From Mycolicibacterium chlorophenolicum (GTDB lineage: Bacteria; Actinomycetota; Actinomycetes; Mycobacteriales; Mycobacteriaceae): a DNA stretch of 64,000 nt. The notes below the pieces were generated by a model, which worked only from the letters and a program-made list of their open reading frames with translations, was not told the origin of the DNA and made no database searches. The stretch covers positions 27,580 to 91,579 of the forward strand of contig NZ_JYNL01000002.1 in assembly GCF_001044235.1 (NCBI RefSeq), written 5' to 3'. How positions within the stretch are numbered: the first letter of the stretch is position 1; each line of letters begins with the position of its first letter. The position numbers and the translations under genes were made by a program. This document shows, piece by piece, positions 17,995 to 26,896 of this stretch.

Positions 17995-18855
17995 TCAGCC
18001 CGCAAAGTTGAAGATGCCGGTCTGGCCGTAAATGGCCAGCGTGACGAACATGATGACCAGGACAGCGGCGATCAGCGATGCCCGAACGGCGCGACCGACC
18101 GCTTCCCCGACGCCGACGGGCCCCCCTCGGGCGTTGAAACCGTAGTAGGTGTGGACCAGCATGATGATGATCACCATGGCGATCGCGACGATGAAGGATC
18201 GCACCGCGTCGGCCGGGATGAAGAAGGTGCTGAAGTAGTGGTCATACACGCCGCCCGATTGGCCGTAGAAAAAGATAGTCACCAGTCGAGTTGCTGAATA
18301 GCCGAGGATCAGAGCCACGCAGTACAGCGGGATGGCCACGATGACCCCGGCCGCGACCCGGGTGGATGCCAGATAAGCGATGGGGCGAATCCCCATGACT
18401 TCCAGCGCGTCGATTTCCTCGTTGATCCGCATGGCGCCCAGTTGCGCGGTGGCGCCGGCGCCGATGGTGGCCGCGAAGGCAAATGATGCGGTGCAGGGCG
18501 TGACGAGGCGGGTGTTGGCGAATGCTGAGGCGAACCCGGTGAGGGCCTCGACCCCGATGTTGGAGAGTTGGTTATAGCCTTCACTGGCCAGTGCCCCGCT
18601 CGAACTCATGGTCAGGAAGGTCATTACTGCCACGGTGCCGCCGACGACGGCAAGGGATCCGGTGCCCAGACTCATCGCCGCGACCTGGCGCAGTAACTCG
18701 CCGCGGTAGTAGACCACGACATCGATGAGCGAGAAAACCGTCTTGCCCATGAACCGGGCCTGCTCGCCGAGCTGAAGCCAAGCCGACCGGGTCGCGACCA
18801 GACTGCGCCGCACTGTGGCGGGAATGCGTTGGGATGCAAAGGTACTGGCGCTCAT
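17995..18855 (-). CDS. yrbEB: YrbE/MlaE-type permease subunit B
   Basis: A 286-aa polytopic membrane protein, the second permease of the Mce importer. It has about five hydrophobic segments and the MlaE-family loop near residues 145-165, EEIDALEVMGIRPIAYL, which in MlaE contacts the ATPase (MceG/MlaF type). No mceG ATPase gene is in the window; mycobacteria keep it elsewhere. Its ATG overlaps the yrbEA stop (ATGA). Confidence 0.93.
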   Translation of the reverse strand: MSASTFASQRIPATVRRSLVATRSAWLQLGEQARFMGKTVFSLIDVVVYYRGELLRQVAAMSLGTGSLAVVGGTVAVMTFLTMSSSGALASEGYNQLSNIGVEALTGFASAFANTRLVTPCTASFAFAATIGAGATAQLGAMRINEEIDALEVMGIRPIAYLASTRVAAGVIVAIPLYCVALILGYSATRLVTIFFYGQSGGVYDHYFSTFFIPADAVRSFIVAIAMVIIIMLVHTYYGFNARGGPVGVGEAVGRAVRASLIAAVLVIMFVTLAIYGQTGIFNFAG

Positions 18856-19625
18856 CGGGTCACCTGGTATCCGATCGCGGTCAAGAACAGGTTGATGACG
18901 AACAGCAACACAAACGCGTAGACGACGGTCTGGTTGACGGCGTTGCCCACGCCGGCCGGTCCACCACTGACCGTTGTGCCCTGGTAGATGCCGATCAGTC
19001 CGGCAACCAGGCCGAAGGTGGTTGCCTTGACCATCGCAACGATGACGTCGCCGACGCCGGTGACCAGAGTCATGCTCGCGACATACGCCCCGGGTGTGAC
19101 GTGCTGAAAGAACACACCGAAAAAGAACCCGCCGATCAGACCAGTCAATGTGACCAGTGATGAGATCAGCCAGGAAACGAGAGTGACCGCAAGCAGTCTC
19201 GGTGCCAGCAGTGCGCGCACCGGGTCGATGCCCATGACGCGCAACGCGTCAATCTCTTCGCGGATCGTGCGCGCTCCCAGGTCTGCGCAAATCGCGGCGG
19301 CGCCGGCCCCCGATGTCACGAGCACGGTCACGAAGGGGCCGATCTCGTTGACCGTTGTGATGGACGCGCCTGCACCCGATAGGTCTGTGGCGCCGAATTC
19401 GATCAAGAGGACGTTGAACAGGAACACCGACAGAACGGTGAAAGGGATCGATAGAACCATCGCGGGCAGCATCGACACGCGGGCGACAAACCATGTTTGT
19501 TCGAGGAATTCACGCCAGGCGAAGGGCCATTTGAAGAGTGCGACGAAGGTGTCGAGGGACAGTGCGAAAAAATCTCCGAAGCTGCGCACCGGCGCTAGAG
19601 CTTGATTTCTGACTGATATAGCCAT
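18852..19625 (-). CDS. yrbEA: YrbE/MlaE-type permease subunit A
   Basis: A 257-aa MlaE-family permease and first gene of the mce operon. It shows the EEIDALRVMGIDPVRALLAP coupling loop (about 122-141) and about five hydrophobic segments. Two ATGs lie 6 bases apart; the second (19625) is preferred because GAGGAG stands 6 bases before it, whereas it directly touches the first. The promoter should lie in 19626-20180. Confidence 0.92.
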   Translation of the reverse strand: MAISVRNQALAPVRSFGDFFALSLDTFVALFKWPFAWREFLEQTWFVARVSMLPAMVLSIPFTVLSVFLFNVLLIEFGATDLSGAGASITTVNEIGPFVTVLVTSGAGAAAICADLGARTIREEIDALRVMGIDPVRALLAPRLLAVTLVSWLISSLVTLTGLIGGFFFGVFFQHVTPGAYVASMTLVTGVGDVIVAMVKATTFGLVAGLIGIYQGTTVSGGPAGVGNAVNQTVVYAFVLLFVINLFLTAIGYQVTR

Positions 19626-20263
19626 CAGCATCTCCTCATATGTCCGCGATGCGTGGTCTGTGCTGGGCCGTCACTGTCGCAAAGGACATGAAGCGACCAC
19701 AGTGCTCTCACGCGGCCCTGTTCCACGTGTCAAAGGCGCCTTGTCGCGACCCCGCACCGCGACATGGCTCTTGGGACGGGACCATTCTGGCGGTTGCCGG
19801 GGCAGACGCTGTGGGGCCGCGGCGGCATTGACGAAGAAGCGGGTCGCGACGTCGAAGACATGCCTTGTGACTGCGACATCGCCGCCACCGCGTTGCGTTG
19901 TGCCGATCCCCGGGCATTGCCATTATCGCTCCCCTGGCTGATCGTGGACTGTTCAACACTGCTTCATTGTGACCCCGACGCAGGGCCACAGTGTTCAGTG
20001 ATATTACACACATCGGGTCCCGACGCAACAGAATGAGCAAACCTGGCAAAGAACCGGTTTCGCACCGTTGATGCAACCGTCGCCAAGGCGGCGTGCGGTG
20101 CTTCGGTATCACCCGCGCGCCGACGTTTCTCCGGCGCAGGGAGCGGTTCGTCGCACGTCACCGGCCCTTTGGCTGCGGGCTTGCTTGCGCGCGCAAGCGC
20201 CGATAGTGTCGGGCACATTTCGCTCACCGACGTGGAGTGGCCACCGCGTCACTGGGAGGTTTC
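19626..20263. other. divergent promoter region, mce operon / pabB
   Basis: About 640 bases with no credible gene. The right end carries operator copy 1 (20181-20209). Between 19958 and 20003 there is a loose inverted repeat, AACACTG at 19958 against CAGTGTT ending near 19997, that could be a regulator site for the mce side. The rest looks random. Confidence 0.4.
20181..20209 (+). promoter_or_regulatory. promoter with operator copy 1, upstream of pabB
   Basis: TTGCTTGCGCGCGCAAGC at 20181-20198 is one of seven copies of an 18-bp imperfect palindrome. Its TTGCTT can serve as -35; after a 17-base spacer comes TAGTGT (20204-20209) as -10. The pabB start is 55 bases further. Overlap of palindrome with -35 and spacer suggests repression by a dimeric regulator. 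Confidence 0.6.
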
Positions 20264-21622
20264 GTGACGGCGACCGCGCGCGACGGTGTTGACCGGGGTG
20301 TCAGTGACACACCGCTCGATTGGCTGGCGGCTCAGAACTTACGACGGCGTCAATCCTGGGGGCGTCTCGATGATTTCGTCAGCGGCACCGCTCAGGTATT
20401 CCCTCATCTCGACAACCCCGTTTACACCCATCGAAGCGACGAAGTCGTGGATGTGTTGCAGTACGTGGAGGATGCCACTGAGCGGGGGCAGTGGGCGTTC
20501 GGCTTCATTTCCTACGAGGCCGCCGCCGGGCTGGATCCGGCCCTGCCCGCGCCTGCGTTACCCGACGCCCGCATCGGGCCCGGTCCGGCACTTCCTCTCG
20601 TGTGGTTCGGTTTTTCACCTACACCGCCGCAGGCCACCGACCTCATCACCCGAGGCTCGGTCTACCGCGCCGGCCCCTGGACACACCGGTGGAATCAGGC
20701 GGCCTACGGCAAAGCATTCGCTCGTGTTCAGGACACCATCGCCGCCGGCCGCACCTACCAGTGCAATCTGACAACGTCGCTGACCGCCCCGTTCGCCGGA
20801 GATCACGTATCCTTCTACACCGATCTAGCCCAAGCACAGGCCTCGCGCTACTGCGCGTATTTGCACATCGACAACCACGTGATCGCCAGCGCAAGTCCCG
20901 AATTGTTCTTCGAATGGGTCGGAGACACGCTGCGCACGAAGCCGATGAAAGGTACCGCGCCGCGCGGCCGTACCGCGGCCGATGACCGAGCACTGCTGCG
21001 CGAGCTGGTGAACAGTCCGAAAGAACGCGCCGAGAACATCATCATCGTTGATCTGCTGCGCAATGATCTGGCGAAGATTGCTGCAGTAGGTACCGTGCGG
21101 GTGACCGCATTGTTGACCCCCGAGGCCTATCCCACGGTGTGGCAGCTCACCTCGGAGATCACCGCGCAGCCCTTACCCGAGACAGGGCTCGTCGCCGTCT
21201 TGCGCGCCATGTTTCCGTGCGGATCGGTCACCGGCGCACCGAAAGCCGAAACGATGCAGATCATCCAGGAGGTCGAAGGCCGCCAGCGCGGCATCTACTG
21301 TGGCGCCATCGGATGGATGGCCCCACCAACACAAACTGTGCGCGCCCGATTCAGTGTGGCCATCCGCACCGCCTACATCGATTTGTCCCGCGGCGTTTGC
21401 GAGTACGGCGTCGGTGGTGGCATCACCTGGGGCAGCGAGGTCACCGCCGAGTTCGCCGAACTTCGCGCCAAACGCCAGATTCTGGTGAATACCCAGTGGG
21501 CCGCCCAGCGGCAGCGGGCTGGACAGCATCATCGCGACCGCGTGGCTGCGCCGGACACCATCGACGTAAGCACAAGTCAAACCGCTGCCGAAATCGTGAA
21601 ATCCCGTGTCGTAAAACGGTAG
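20264..21622 (+). CDS. pabB: aminodeoxychorismate synthase component I
   Basis: Converts chorismate (with ammonia from a glutaminase partner) to 4-amino-4-deoxychorismate on the way to p-aminobenzoate and folate. The chorismate-binding domain is complete: the PabB-type lysine motif KPMKGTAPRG with K229 (anthranilate synthases have a PIAGT-type motif instead), ENIIIVDLLRND at 257-268 and CGSVTGAPKAET at 319-330. The protein is 452 aa. GTG 20264 is preferred because GGGAGG stands 4 bases before it; an upstream in-frame start at 20237 lacks this. A Gln/Arg-rich tail of about 35 residues follows the catalytic domain. pabA and pabC are not in the window. Its place beside folD, folP and folC suggests it boosts folate supply for the island. 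Confidence 0.9.
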   Translation: MTATARDGVDRGVSDTPLDWLAAQNLRRRQSWGRLDDFVSGTAQVFPHLDNPVYTHRSDEVVDVLQYVEDATERGQWAFGFISYEAAAGLDPALPAPALPDARIGPGPALPLVWFGFSPTPPQATDLITRGSVYRAGPWTHRWNQAAYGKAFARVQDTIAAGRTYQCNLTTSLTAPFAGDHVSFYTDLAQAQASRYCAYLHIDNHVIASASPELFFEWVGDTLRTKPMKGTAPRGRTAADDRALLRELVNSPKERAENIIIVDLLRNDLAKIAAVGTVRVTALLTPEAYPTVWQLTSEITAQPLPETGLVAVLRAMFPCGSVTGAPKAETMQIIQEVEGRQRGIYCGAIGWMAPPTQTVRARFSVAIRTAYIDLSRGVCEYGVGGGITWGSEVTAEFAELRAKRQILVNTQWAAQRQRAGQHHRDRVAAPDTIDVSTSQTAAEIVKSRVVKR

Positions 21623-21964
21623 ACAGCGCGACAAACAACCTCCGGCGCGCACCAACGCTGGAGATCGCACATTGGACTCACTCCGGCGCAGGTGGCCACG
21701 TCGTTGGCGGTGGCCAGTCCGCCCAACCGGCGCTTGGGCCGGGCAAGAGCCGATTACGGCGGACGCAGTTAGCCATCACGCCCGCCCGGAGCTGAGCGGA
21801 GACTGCTCGCTTGCTTGAGCACGCAAGCTGTGTTAATTTTTCGCGCGCCGGGATTGCCACAACTTCATCCGGACTGCAGGCGAGTCCACCGGCGGCGTGA
21901 GCACCGGGCGCCAGCACATCGCGTTGACGCCACCGCTGCTGCACAGCGAAAGGCTCCCACCACC
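21623..21964. other. intergenic region, pabB to maleylacetate reductase
   Basis: Contains operator copy 2 and its promoter, then about 125 bases of leader before the reductase ATG. The reductase frame is open through the leader, but the translation there is Arg/His-rich and unlike the family, so I treat it as untranslated. Confidence 0.5.
21811..21839 (+). promoter_or_regulatory. promoter with operator copy 2, upstream of maleylacetate reductase
   Basis: TTGCTTGAGCACGCAAGC at 21811-21828, identical to copy 3. TTGCTT serves as -35 and TAATTT (21834-21839, 17-base spacer) as -10. Similarity to copy 3 continues into the flank (CTRTGTTA), so the two promoters may be copies of one another. Confidence 0.6.
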
Positions 21965-23062
21965 ATGACATCGACGCCCTCCCCCACCTCGATGCCCGCT
22001 GACTTCACCCACGATGCGCTACCGGGACGCGTCGTGTTCCGTGACGGCGCACTCGACGATGTCGGTGACGAACTTGAGCACCTCGGCGCGCACCACAGCA
22101 TGCTGATCGTCTCCCCACATGACAACCACATGGCTGAGCGCGTCCAACGTGCTGTCGGCGCCCGCCAACCCGTCGTCTGGACTGACATCGGCCAGCATGT
22201 TTCTGGTGAACTGGCCGAACGCGCGACGGCCGCGGCGATCGATAGCCGTGTTGATGTCCTCGTCACCGTCGGCGGCGACGCCGCGATCGGCTTGGGTAAG
22301 GCTGTCGCGGTACGCACCGGCCTGCCCCTTGTATGTGTGCCTACCACATACTCGGGCAGCGAGATGACCCCGATCTACGCCCTGTCCTCAGATCACGACT
22401 GGACGCCTCGCCGCGACGGCAGGGCCTTGCCCAAAGTGGTGATCTATGACCCCCAACTGCTCGCTGCCCTGCCTCCGGTGGTGGTCGGCGCCCGCGGCAT
22501 GAGTGCGCTCGCCCACTGTGCCGAAGCATTGTGGGCTCCCCGGACCGATCCGATCACCGACGCTCTAGCACTCGCCGGCGCTCGCCGTCTCACACGGCAC
22601 TTGCGGAGTGCCTGTCGCGAGCCGGGAATCGCGGCGAGCGCACACCTCATGATTGGGTCCTGTCTGGCAGGAATTGCTCTGGGATCCGCGGGAGGCAGCA
22701 TCCACCACGCTTTGTGCGACTTGCTTGCCGGTAGGTACGGCACACCGCATGCCCTTACCCACGCGATCGTGCTGCCCTATTCCGTGAAATTCGTGCGTCC
22801 CGCTGTTCCCGTGGCCATCAAGCGATTAGCAGCGGCAATGGACACTGTGTCCGAGGACCTTCCCGGGGCGATCTGGTCGCTGGGCCGGTCTGTCGGGACA
22901 CCGCAGGGACTCCGCGCGATCGGAATCAGTGAATCGCAGATAGAGCTAGCTGCTGATGCGGCGCTGGCCGAGGAAATTCCGAGCCCGCGGCCCCTGAATC
23001 GCTCTCTGGTAGGGCGCTTACTCGAAGGTGCGTGGCGCGGCATGTCCCCGTCGATTCCTTGA
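21965..23062 (+). CDS. maleylacetate reductase (iron-alcohol dehydrogenase family)
   Basis: A 365-aa protein that probably reduces maleylacetate to 3-oxoadipate with NAD(P)H, the last step after hydroxyquinol or chlorocatechol ring cleavage. The nucleotide-binding motif is GGDAAIG (103-109, where most family members have GGGS), followed by the maleylacetate-reductase signature TYSGSEMTP (128-136). The metal-binding His region of the parent family appears as SIHHALCD and TPHALTHAIVLP. ATG 21965 is chosen because the family N-terminus (PGRVVFRDGAL) follows. folD1 begins 64 bases downstream, probably in the same transcript. No ring-cleavage dioxygenase is nearby, so the substrate's source is unknown. 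Confidence 0.85.
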   Translation: MTSTPSPTSMPADFTHDALPGRVVFRDGALDDVGDELEHLGAHHSMLIVSPHDNHMAERVQRAVGARQPVVWTDIGQHVSGELAERATAAAIDSRVDVLVTVGGDAAIGLGKAVAVRTGLPLVCVPTTYSGSEMTPIYALSSDHDWTPRRDGRALPKVVIYDPQLLAALPPVVVGARGMSALAHCAEALWAPRTDPITDALALAGARRLTRHLRSACREPGIAASAHLMIGSCLAGIALGSAGGSIHHALCDLLAGRYGTPHALTHAIVLPYSVKFVRPAVPVAIKRLAAAMDTVSEDLPGAIWSLGRSVGTPQGLRAIGISESQIELAADAALAEEIPSPRPLNRSLVGRLLEGAWRGMSPSIP

Positions 23063-23126
23063 TCGCTCACCAACAGATTCAAGCCCAGCGGCCCAAGCAG
23101 CCGGGCACTATCAGAAAGGGGTGGGG

Positions 23127-24005
23127 ATGTCTGCCGCCGAACTCAACGGGACGCTGGTCGCGTCCAAACTGCTCACCGACACCGCTCAGCGCGTCGAACT
23201 GCTCAAGCGCTCCTCCGGCAAAATTCCCTGCCTGGCGACCGTGCTGGTGGGCGACGACCCTGCCTCCCATACCTACGTGCGGATGAAGGCAAACCGCTGC
23301 GCCGACGTCGGAATCCGGTCTTTACGAGTGGAGCTCGACGCCGCCACCACGACCGACCAGCTGGTCGGTGAACTGCTCAAGCTCTCCCACAGCGACGACG
23401 TCGATGGCATCCTGCTTCAACATCCGGTGCCCCACCACATCGACGAGCGCGCCGCGTTCGAGGCGATCGCCCCACATAAGGACGTTGATGGGGTGACCGC
23501 CAACTCCTTCGCGGCCAGCGCGTTGGGCTTTGCGGGGTACGAATCCTGCACCCCATCAGGCATTATGCGGCTACTGGATGCCTATGACATCGGCATCGCC
23601 GGTAAACACGCCGTGATCGTCGGGCGCAGCCCGATTTTGGGGCTACCGGTGGGAATGCTGATGCTGCGGCGAAACGCCACCGTCACCTACTGCCATTCGC
23701 GCACGGTGGATCTCGCCGATCAGGTGGGGCGCGCCGATATCGTCGTGGCCGCTGTGGGCCAACCGGAGCTCATCCGGGGACACTGGATCAAACAGGGCGC
23801 CATCGTCGTCGATGCCGGCTACAACCCCGGCAACGTTGGCGATGTCGAGTACAGCGCGGCGCGTGAGCGTGCGCAATGGATCACCCCAGTGCCCGGTGGG
23901 GTCGGCCCGATGACGATCGCGGTGCTGCTGGCTCAGACCGCCGATGCGGCTGGCGCCCCGGCCGGTGAGGCTATTCGCCTGGCCTCCGATCAGTCGGCGA
24001 GGTGA
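23127..24005 (+). CDS. folD: methylene-THF dehydrogenase/cyclohydrolase, complete active site (FolD1)
   Basis: Bifunctional enzyme oxidising 5,10-methylene-THF to methenyl-THF and hydrolysing that to 10-formyl-THF. The 292-aa protein has all residues expected for both steps, in E. coli FolD numbering: Y50 and K54 in TYVRMK, Q98 in LLQHPVP, D121 in KDVDG. The Rossmann GRSPILGLPVG and the terminal TPVPGGVGPMT are intact. ATG 23127 has a purine-rich AAAGGGGTGGGG upstream. A second folD (FolD2, 34387-35301) lacks K54 and Q98, so this copy likely supplies the cyclohydrolase step for the island. Confidence 0.93.
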   Translation: MSAAELNGTLVASKLLTDTAQRVELLKRSSGKIPCLATVLVGDDPASHTYVRMKANRCADVGIRSLRVELDAATTTDQLVGELLKLSHSDDVDGILLQHPVPHHIDERAAFEAIAPHKDVDGVTANSFAASALGFAGYESCTPSGIMRLLDAYDIGIAGKHAVIVGRSPILGLPVGMLMLRRNATVTYCHSRTVDLADQVGRADIVVAAVGQPELIRGHWIKQGAIVVDAGYNPGNVGDVEYSAARERAQWITPVPGGVGPMTIAVLLAQTADAAGAPAGEAIRLASDQSAR

Positions 24006-24098
24006 GCTCGGGACGGCCGCCGGCGACAATCAGACGAGATCGACGGTAGCCAGTGAGACTCTGTGGTTCACCTTTCCCAACCACATTGTTGTTGTAGC

Positions 24099-24125
24099 GT
24101 GCGTGAACACCCGCGGTTCACGCAC
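24099..24125. repeat. perfect inverted repeat between folD1 and LigM1
   Basis: GTGCGTGAAC (24099-24108) and GTTCACGCAC (24116-24125) are perfect 10-base arms around a 7-base spacer. It lies 94 bases after the folD1 stop. It may be a terminator hairpin without a U-tract, as is common in mycobacteria, or an operator. Confidence 0.5.
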
Positions 24126-24221
24126 CCGTTGACGCGGTCACGGTCAATGGATCGCCGCGTCTGCGGTGGGCGGCTCAGTGGCCGTTGCTCAAATTGGCGA
24201 AATTCGGCACCGCGGTCATCG

Positions 24222-24261
24222 AATTGGGTATCGGGCGGGTTCAATTCCGGTATTGGACAAG
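24222..24261 (+). promoter_or_regulatory. shared 39-bp promoter element, copy A (LigM1)
   Basis: Read towards LigM1 this starts TTGGGTAT and ends GGTATTGGACAAG. Its complement matches copy B (37897-37935) in the blocks TTGTCCAATACC, TTGAACCC and ATACCCAA with equal spacing. A GTGATCTT follows about 21 bases downstream of both. It lies about 100 bases before the LigM1 start, in the same orientation as copy B relative to its gene. I infer a binding site for the LysR protein at 37994-38875. Confidence 0.6.
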
Positions 24262-24363
24262 CCCTCCGGCGGTCAACGAGAGTGATCTTCCGATCACATC
24301 AAGCGGTGATGTGACGATCATCACGACCTGTCGACTCGACATTTATGTGAAAGGTGTTGTGAC

Positions 24364-25719
24364 GTGACCGAAGCACCACGGAGCCTCGAGGACAAGATTC
24401 AGCAGTCTGGGGGTCCACTCCCCATGCTCCGCAGTGCTCCCCTGGGACGATACCAATTTCCTGTCCTTGCGCCTGAGTACTCGACTTGGGGTGAGGAGCA
24501 GCAGGCTTGGAGAAACACCGCACTGTTCTACGATCTGTCGTTCCATATGCTCGAGGTCTACATCAAGGGCCCGGACTTGTTACGTCTGCTCTCGGATGTC
24601 ACGGCGAACAATGTGTCGAACTTCGGCAAGAATCGTGGCAAACAGCTCATCGCGTGTAATCACGAGGGGCAGCTGATCGGTGATGCCATCCTGTTTGGCC
24701 TTGAAGACGATGAGTGCGTCGTGGTGGGGACGCCGTTTGCGCCGGACTGGGTGAGTTATCAGGCGGCGACGGGCGGATACGACGTCGAGGTTTTCCGGGA
24801 CGAAGGAGTCGGGACATACAACAGGCGTGGCTTCCGGTACCAAGTGCAGGGTCCCAACACGCAGCAGATCGTCCAGAAGGCCTCCGCCGGTACGCTTCCC
24901 GACATCAAGTTCTTCAAAATCGGTGAGTTCACGATCGCCGGTCATCCGGTGCGCGCGCTCAACCATGCTATGACTAAGCTGCCCGGCCTGGACCAGACGG
25001 GCCTTGAGATCTACGGGCCGATCGAGTATCGCGATGAGGTCAAAGCGGCGTTGCTGGCAGCCGGTGAGGAGTTCGGCCTCAAGGAGGGCGGCGCCCTTTC
25101 ATATTCGACCACCGGTATTCCGGACGGTTGGTTGCCGCTGCCCCTGCCGGCGATTTACTCCAGCGACAAGCTGCAGTCGTATCGGGAATACCTGCCTGCA
25201 GTTGCCCCTGAAGCCTCGATCTCACTGGGTGGAAGTTTCGCCTCGGACAATGTCGAGGACTACTACGTCACCCCGTGGGACGTTGGCTACGGCAAGGTGA
25301 TCAAGCTCGATCGCGACTTCATCGGCGCCGAGGCGTTGCGGGCTGCCGCCGAGCAGCCACACCGCCAGAAGGTGTGGCTGCGGTGGAACAACGAGGACGT
25401 GACCCAGGCGTGGGCCCGCAGTCTATTTTCCGACACCCCTACCAAAACGTTCTCGGTACCCAATCCCGTTTACTCCACCTGCCAGTACGATGCCGTGCTG
25501 CTCAACGACGAGCCCGTCGGGGTTTCCACCTGGACTGCCTACAGTCGCAACGTCGGCGGGTTCAGCTCGCTGGCAATGATCGACGCCGACCAGGCACGCG
25601 ACGGCACCGAGGTCACCGTCATCTGGGGTGAGCCCAACGGCGGCTCGGGGCGCCCCCACGTTGAGCACCACATCCAGATCCCCATCCGGGCAACGATATC
25701 GACGACGGCGCCCGAGTAA
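24364..25719 (+). CDS. THF-dependent O-demethylase, LigM-like, divergent (LigM1)
   Basis: A 451-aa GcvT-fold aminomethyltransferase-family protein closest to LigM of Sphingobium, which transfers the methyl of a methoxy-arene to THF. Diagnostic shared stretches are EYSTWGEEQQAWRNTALF, GDAILFGLEDD, YQVQGPNTQQIV, GWLPLPLPAIYSSDKL and the late VEHHIQIPIRATIS. The catalytic Tyr (LigM Y247) is kept in the SYSTT segment, as is W256. Three pocket positions differ: Q57 is Leu58 (YDLSFHM), R122 is Thr123 and Y31 is Phe. This is the most divergent of the five copies, so its methyl donor is probably not vanillate. The start is GTG. It has its own promoter with element A and ends before a strong hairpin. 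Confidence 0.85.
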   Translation: MTEAPRSLEDKIQQSGGPLPMLRSAPLGRYQFPVLAPEYSTWGEEQQAWRNTALFYDLSFHMLEVYIKGPDLLRLLSDVTANNVSNFGKNRGKQLIACNHEGQLIGDAILFGLEDDECVVVGTPFAPDWVSYQAATGGYDVEVFRDEGVGTYNRRGFRYQVQGPNTQQIVQKASAGTLPDIKFFKIGEFTIAGHPVRALNHAMTKLPGLDQTGLEIYGPIEYRDEVKAALLAAGEEFGLKEGGALSYSTTGIPDGWLPLPLPAIYSSDKLQSYREYLPAVAPEASISLGGSFASDNVEDYYVTPWDVGYGKVIKLDRDFIGAEALRAAAEQPHRQKVWLRWNNEDVTQAWARSLFSDTPTKTFSVPNPVYSTCQYDAVLLNDEPVGVSTWTAYSRNVGGFSSLAMIDADQARDGTEVTVIWGEPNGGSGRPHVEHHIQIPIRATISTTAPE

Positions 25720-25752
25720 GTCCGACCATTCGGTTGGGTGTTGTTGGCAGAT

Positions 25753-25796
25753 TTCCGGTGTCGGGCAAGCCATTCAAGGCCTGTCCGGCACCGGAA
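25753..25796. terminator. hairpin terminator between convergent genes
   Basis: TTCCGGTGTCGG (25753-25764) pairs with CCGGCACCGGAA (25785-25796) with one wobble, and a few more pairs form inward. It lies midway between the convergent ends of LigM1 and the MetE-like gene. There is no U-tract on either strand, so it would be a U-less bidirectional terminator. Confidence 0.55.
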
Positions 25797-25840
25797 GTCG
25801 TCGTGGTCTCTGGCTACACCGACGCCAGCAGAAAGACGGG

Positions 25841-26896
25841 TCAGCCTTCAGCTAGGTCACGTGTTGCGCGCATGAGATCACGTGCCATCGTGGCGTGACG
25901 GCGGCCCAGGCCGCAGGGGGCGGCGATAGCGACGCGTCGTCCGGCGGTGGACTCGATGATCCCCATGACTTCGCGTAATTGGTCCTGCGAGAGCGCCTCG
26001 TGCACGAAGCCGGCTACCAGATGCGTGTCAGCGGGCAGCACTAGCCTGGCCAGCGGCGCGTAATAGGATTTCGCCAGGCTGGGCGGATCGTCACCGGCTG
26101 CCAGCGGGATGTGCATGTAGGTCAGCGATGTGTGCGACGGCCAGTGTGCGGCGATGGCGTTGGCCAGCTCGACAGTGCGACCGCAGTCCTGCCCGGCTTT
26201 CGTCAGCGCGCGGTGTTGAAGGTCCCCGAAGCACAGATGCACACCGATCTTCGTCCCGGGAGAAGCCAGCCGCGCTAGCTCAACCGACACGCCCGCCATC
26301 CAGCGGGCCACGAGCGGACGCAGGATTCGCGGCGCGCGTGACACGGCGACCAGTTCGGCGGGCAGCTCAATTTGGAAGACGACGTCGTTGCCCACAACGC
26401 TTTGGATAGCGCGTATTTCGCGGCTCGCCGCTGTGTTGAACGCCTTTCGGTAGCGCATTGCGCCGATCGGGCCGAAAGCCAGTAACGCCAAGTCGAAACC
26501 CGATGCGACGCCGACTTGATACAGGGCCTCGTTCAAGCCGTGTTTGGCGAGTAGGCCGGTGACGACGGGGCGAGACATCCGAACTGCGTCGTCGTAGCCC
26601 AGATGGAGCTTGTCGGGGTCGAGTTTGGCTCCGCGGCGCAGCCGGTAGCGGGGACGGTCGTTGTAGTCGGTCCATTGACCGTCACGTTTGAGCACTACGG
26701 CGGGATGATTGCGCAGTGCGGCGATGATCGAGGCGACCCATTGGCTGCGCGGCCCGGTTTCGCCGTCGGGTACACACATCAGGGTCGGGCCGAGTTCGGT
26801 GAGCGCCAGCTCGACGGCGTCGTGGGCATCGGATGCCGGGATGCTGCCGATCAGCAGAGTCCCGCGCGTGGTCGGCGAGGCGGTGTTGGGTGTCAT
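25841..26896 (-). CDS. MetE C-terminal-like zinc methyltransferase (UROD/MetE superfamily)
   Basis: A 351-aa TIM-barrel protein resembling only the catalytic half of cobalamin-independent methionine synthase. The zinc-ligand pattern is kept: H220-x-C222 in GVHLCFGD (MetE has HMC), an acidic region near E300 and C328 in AAPCGLGRR (MetE has PDCGLKTR). Early segments LLIGSIPASDA and VPDGETGPRSQW are typical of the small stand-alone actinobacterial members. The methyl donor and acceptor are unknown; 5-methyl-THF made by the LigM enzymes is an attractive donor, which is inference. Its ATG abuts the TAG of the MarR2 gene, so the two form an operon. Confidence 0.65.
   Translation of the reverse strand: MTPNTASPTTRGTLLIGSIPASDAHDAVELALTELGPTLMCVPDGETGPRSQWVASIIAALRNHPAVVLKRDGQWTDYNDRPRYRLRRGAKLDPDKLHLGYDDAVRMSRPVVTGLLAKHGLNEALYQVGVASGFDLALLAFGPIGAMRYRKAFNTAASREIRAIQSVVGNDVVFQIELPAELVAVSRAPRILRPLVARWMAGVSVELARLASPGTKIGVHLCFGDLQHRALTKAGQDCGRTVELANAIAAHWPSHTSLTYMHIPLAAGDDPPSLAKSYYAPLARLVLPADTHLVAGFVHEALSQDQLREVMGIIESTAGRRVAIAAPCGLGRRHATMARDLMRATRDLAEG

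Noticed and set aside
24364..25719. LigM-like genes as glycine-cleavage T proteins (GcvT)
   Set aside because: They share the fold, but length (about 450 aa), the conserved aryl-demethylase blocks and the absence of gcvH and gcvP nearby fit LigM. The same holds for the other four copies.
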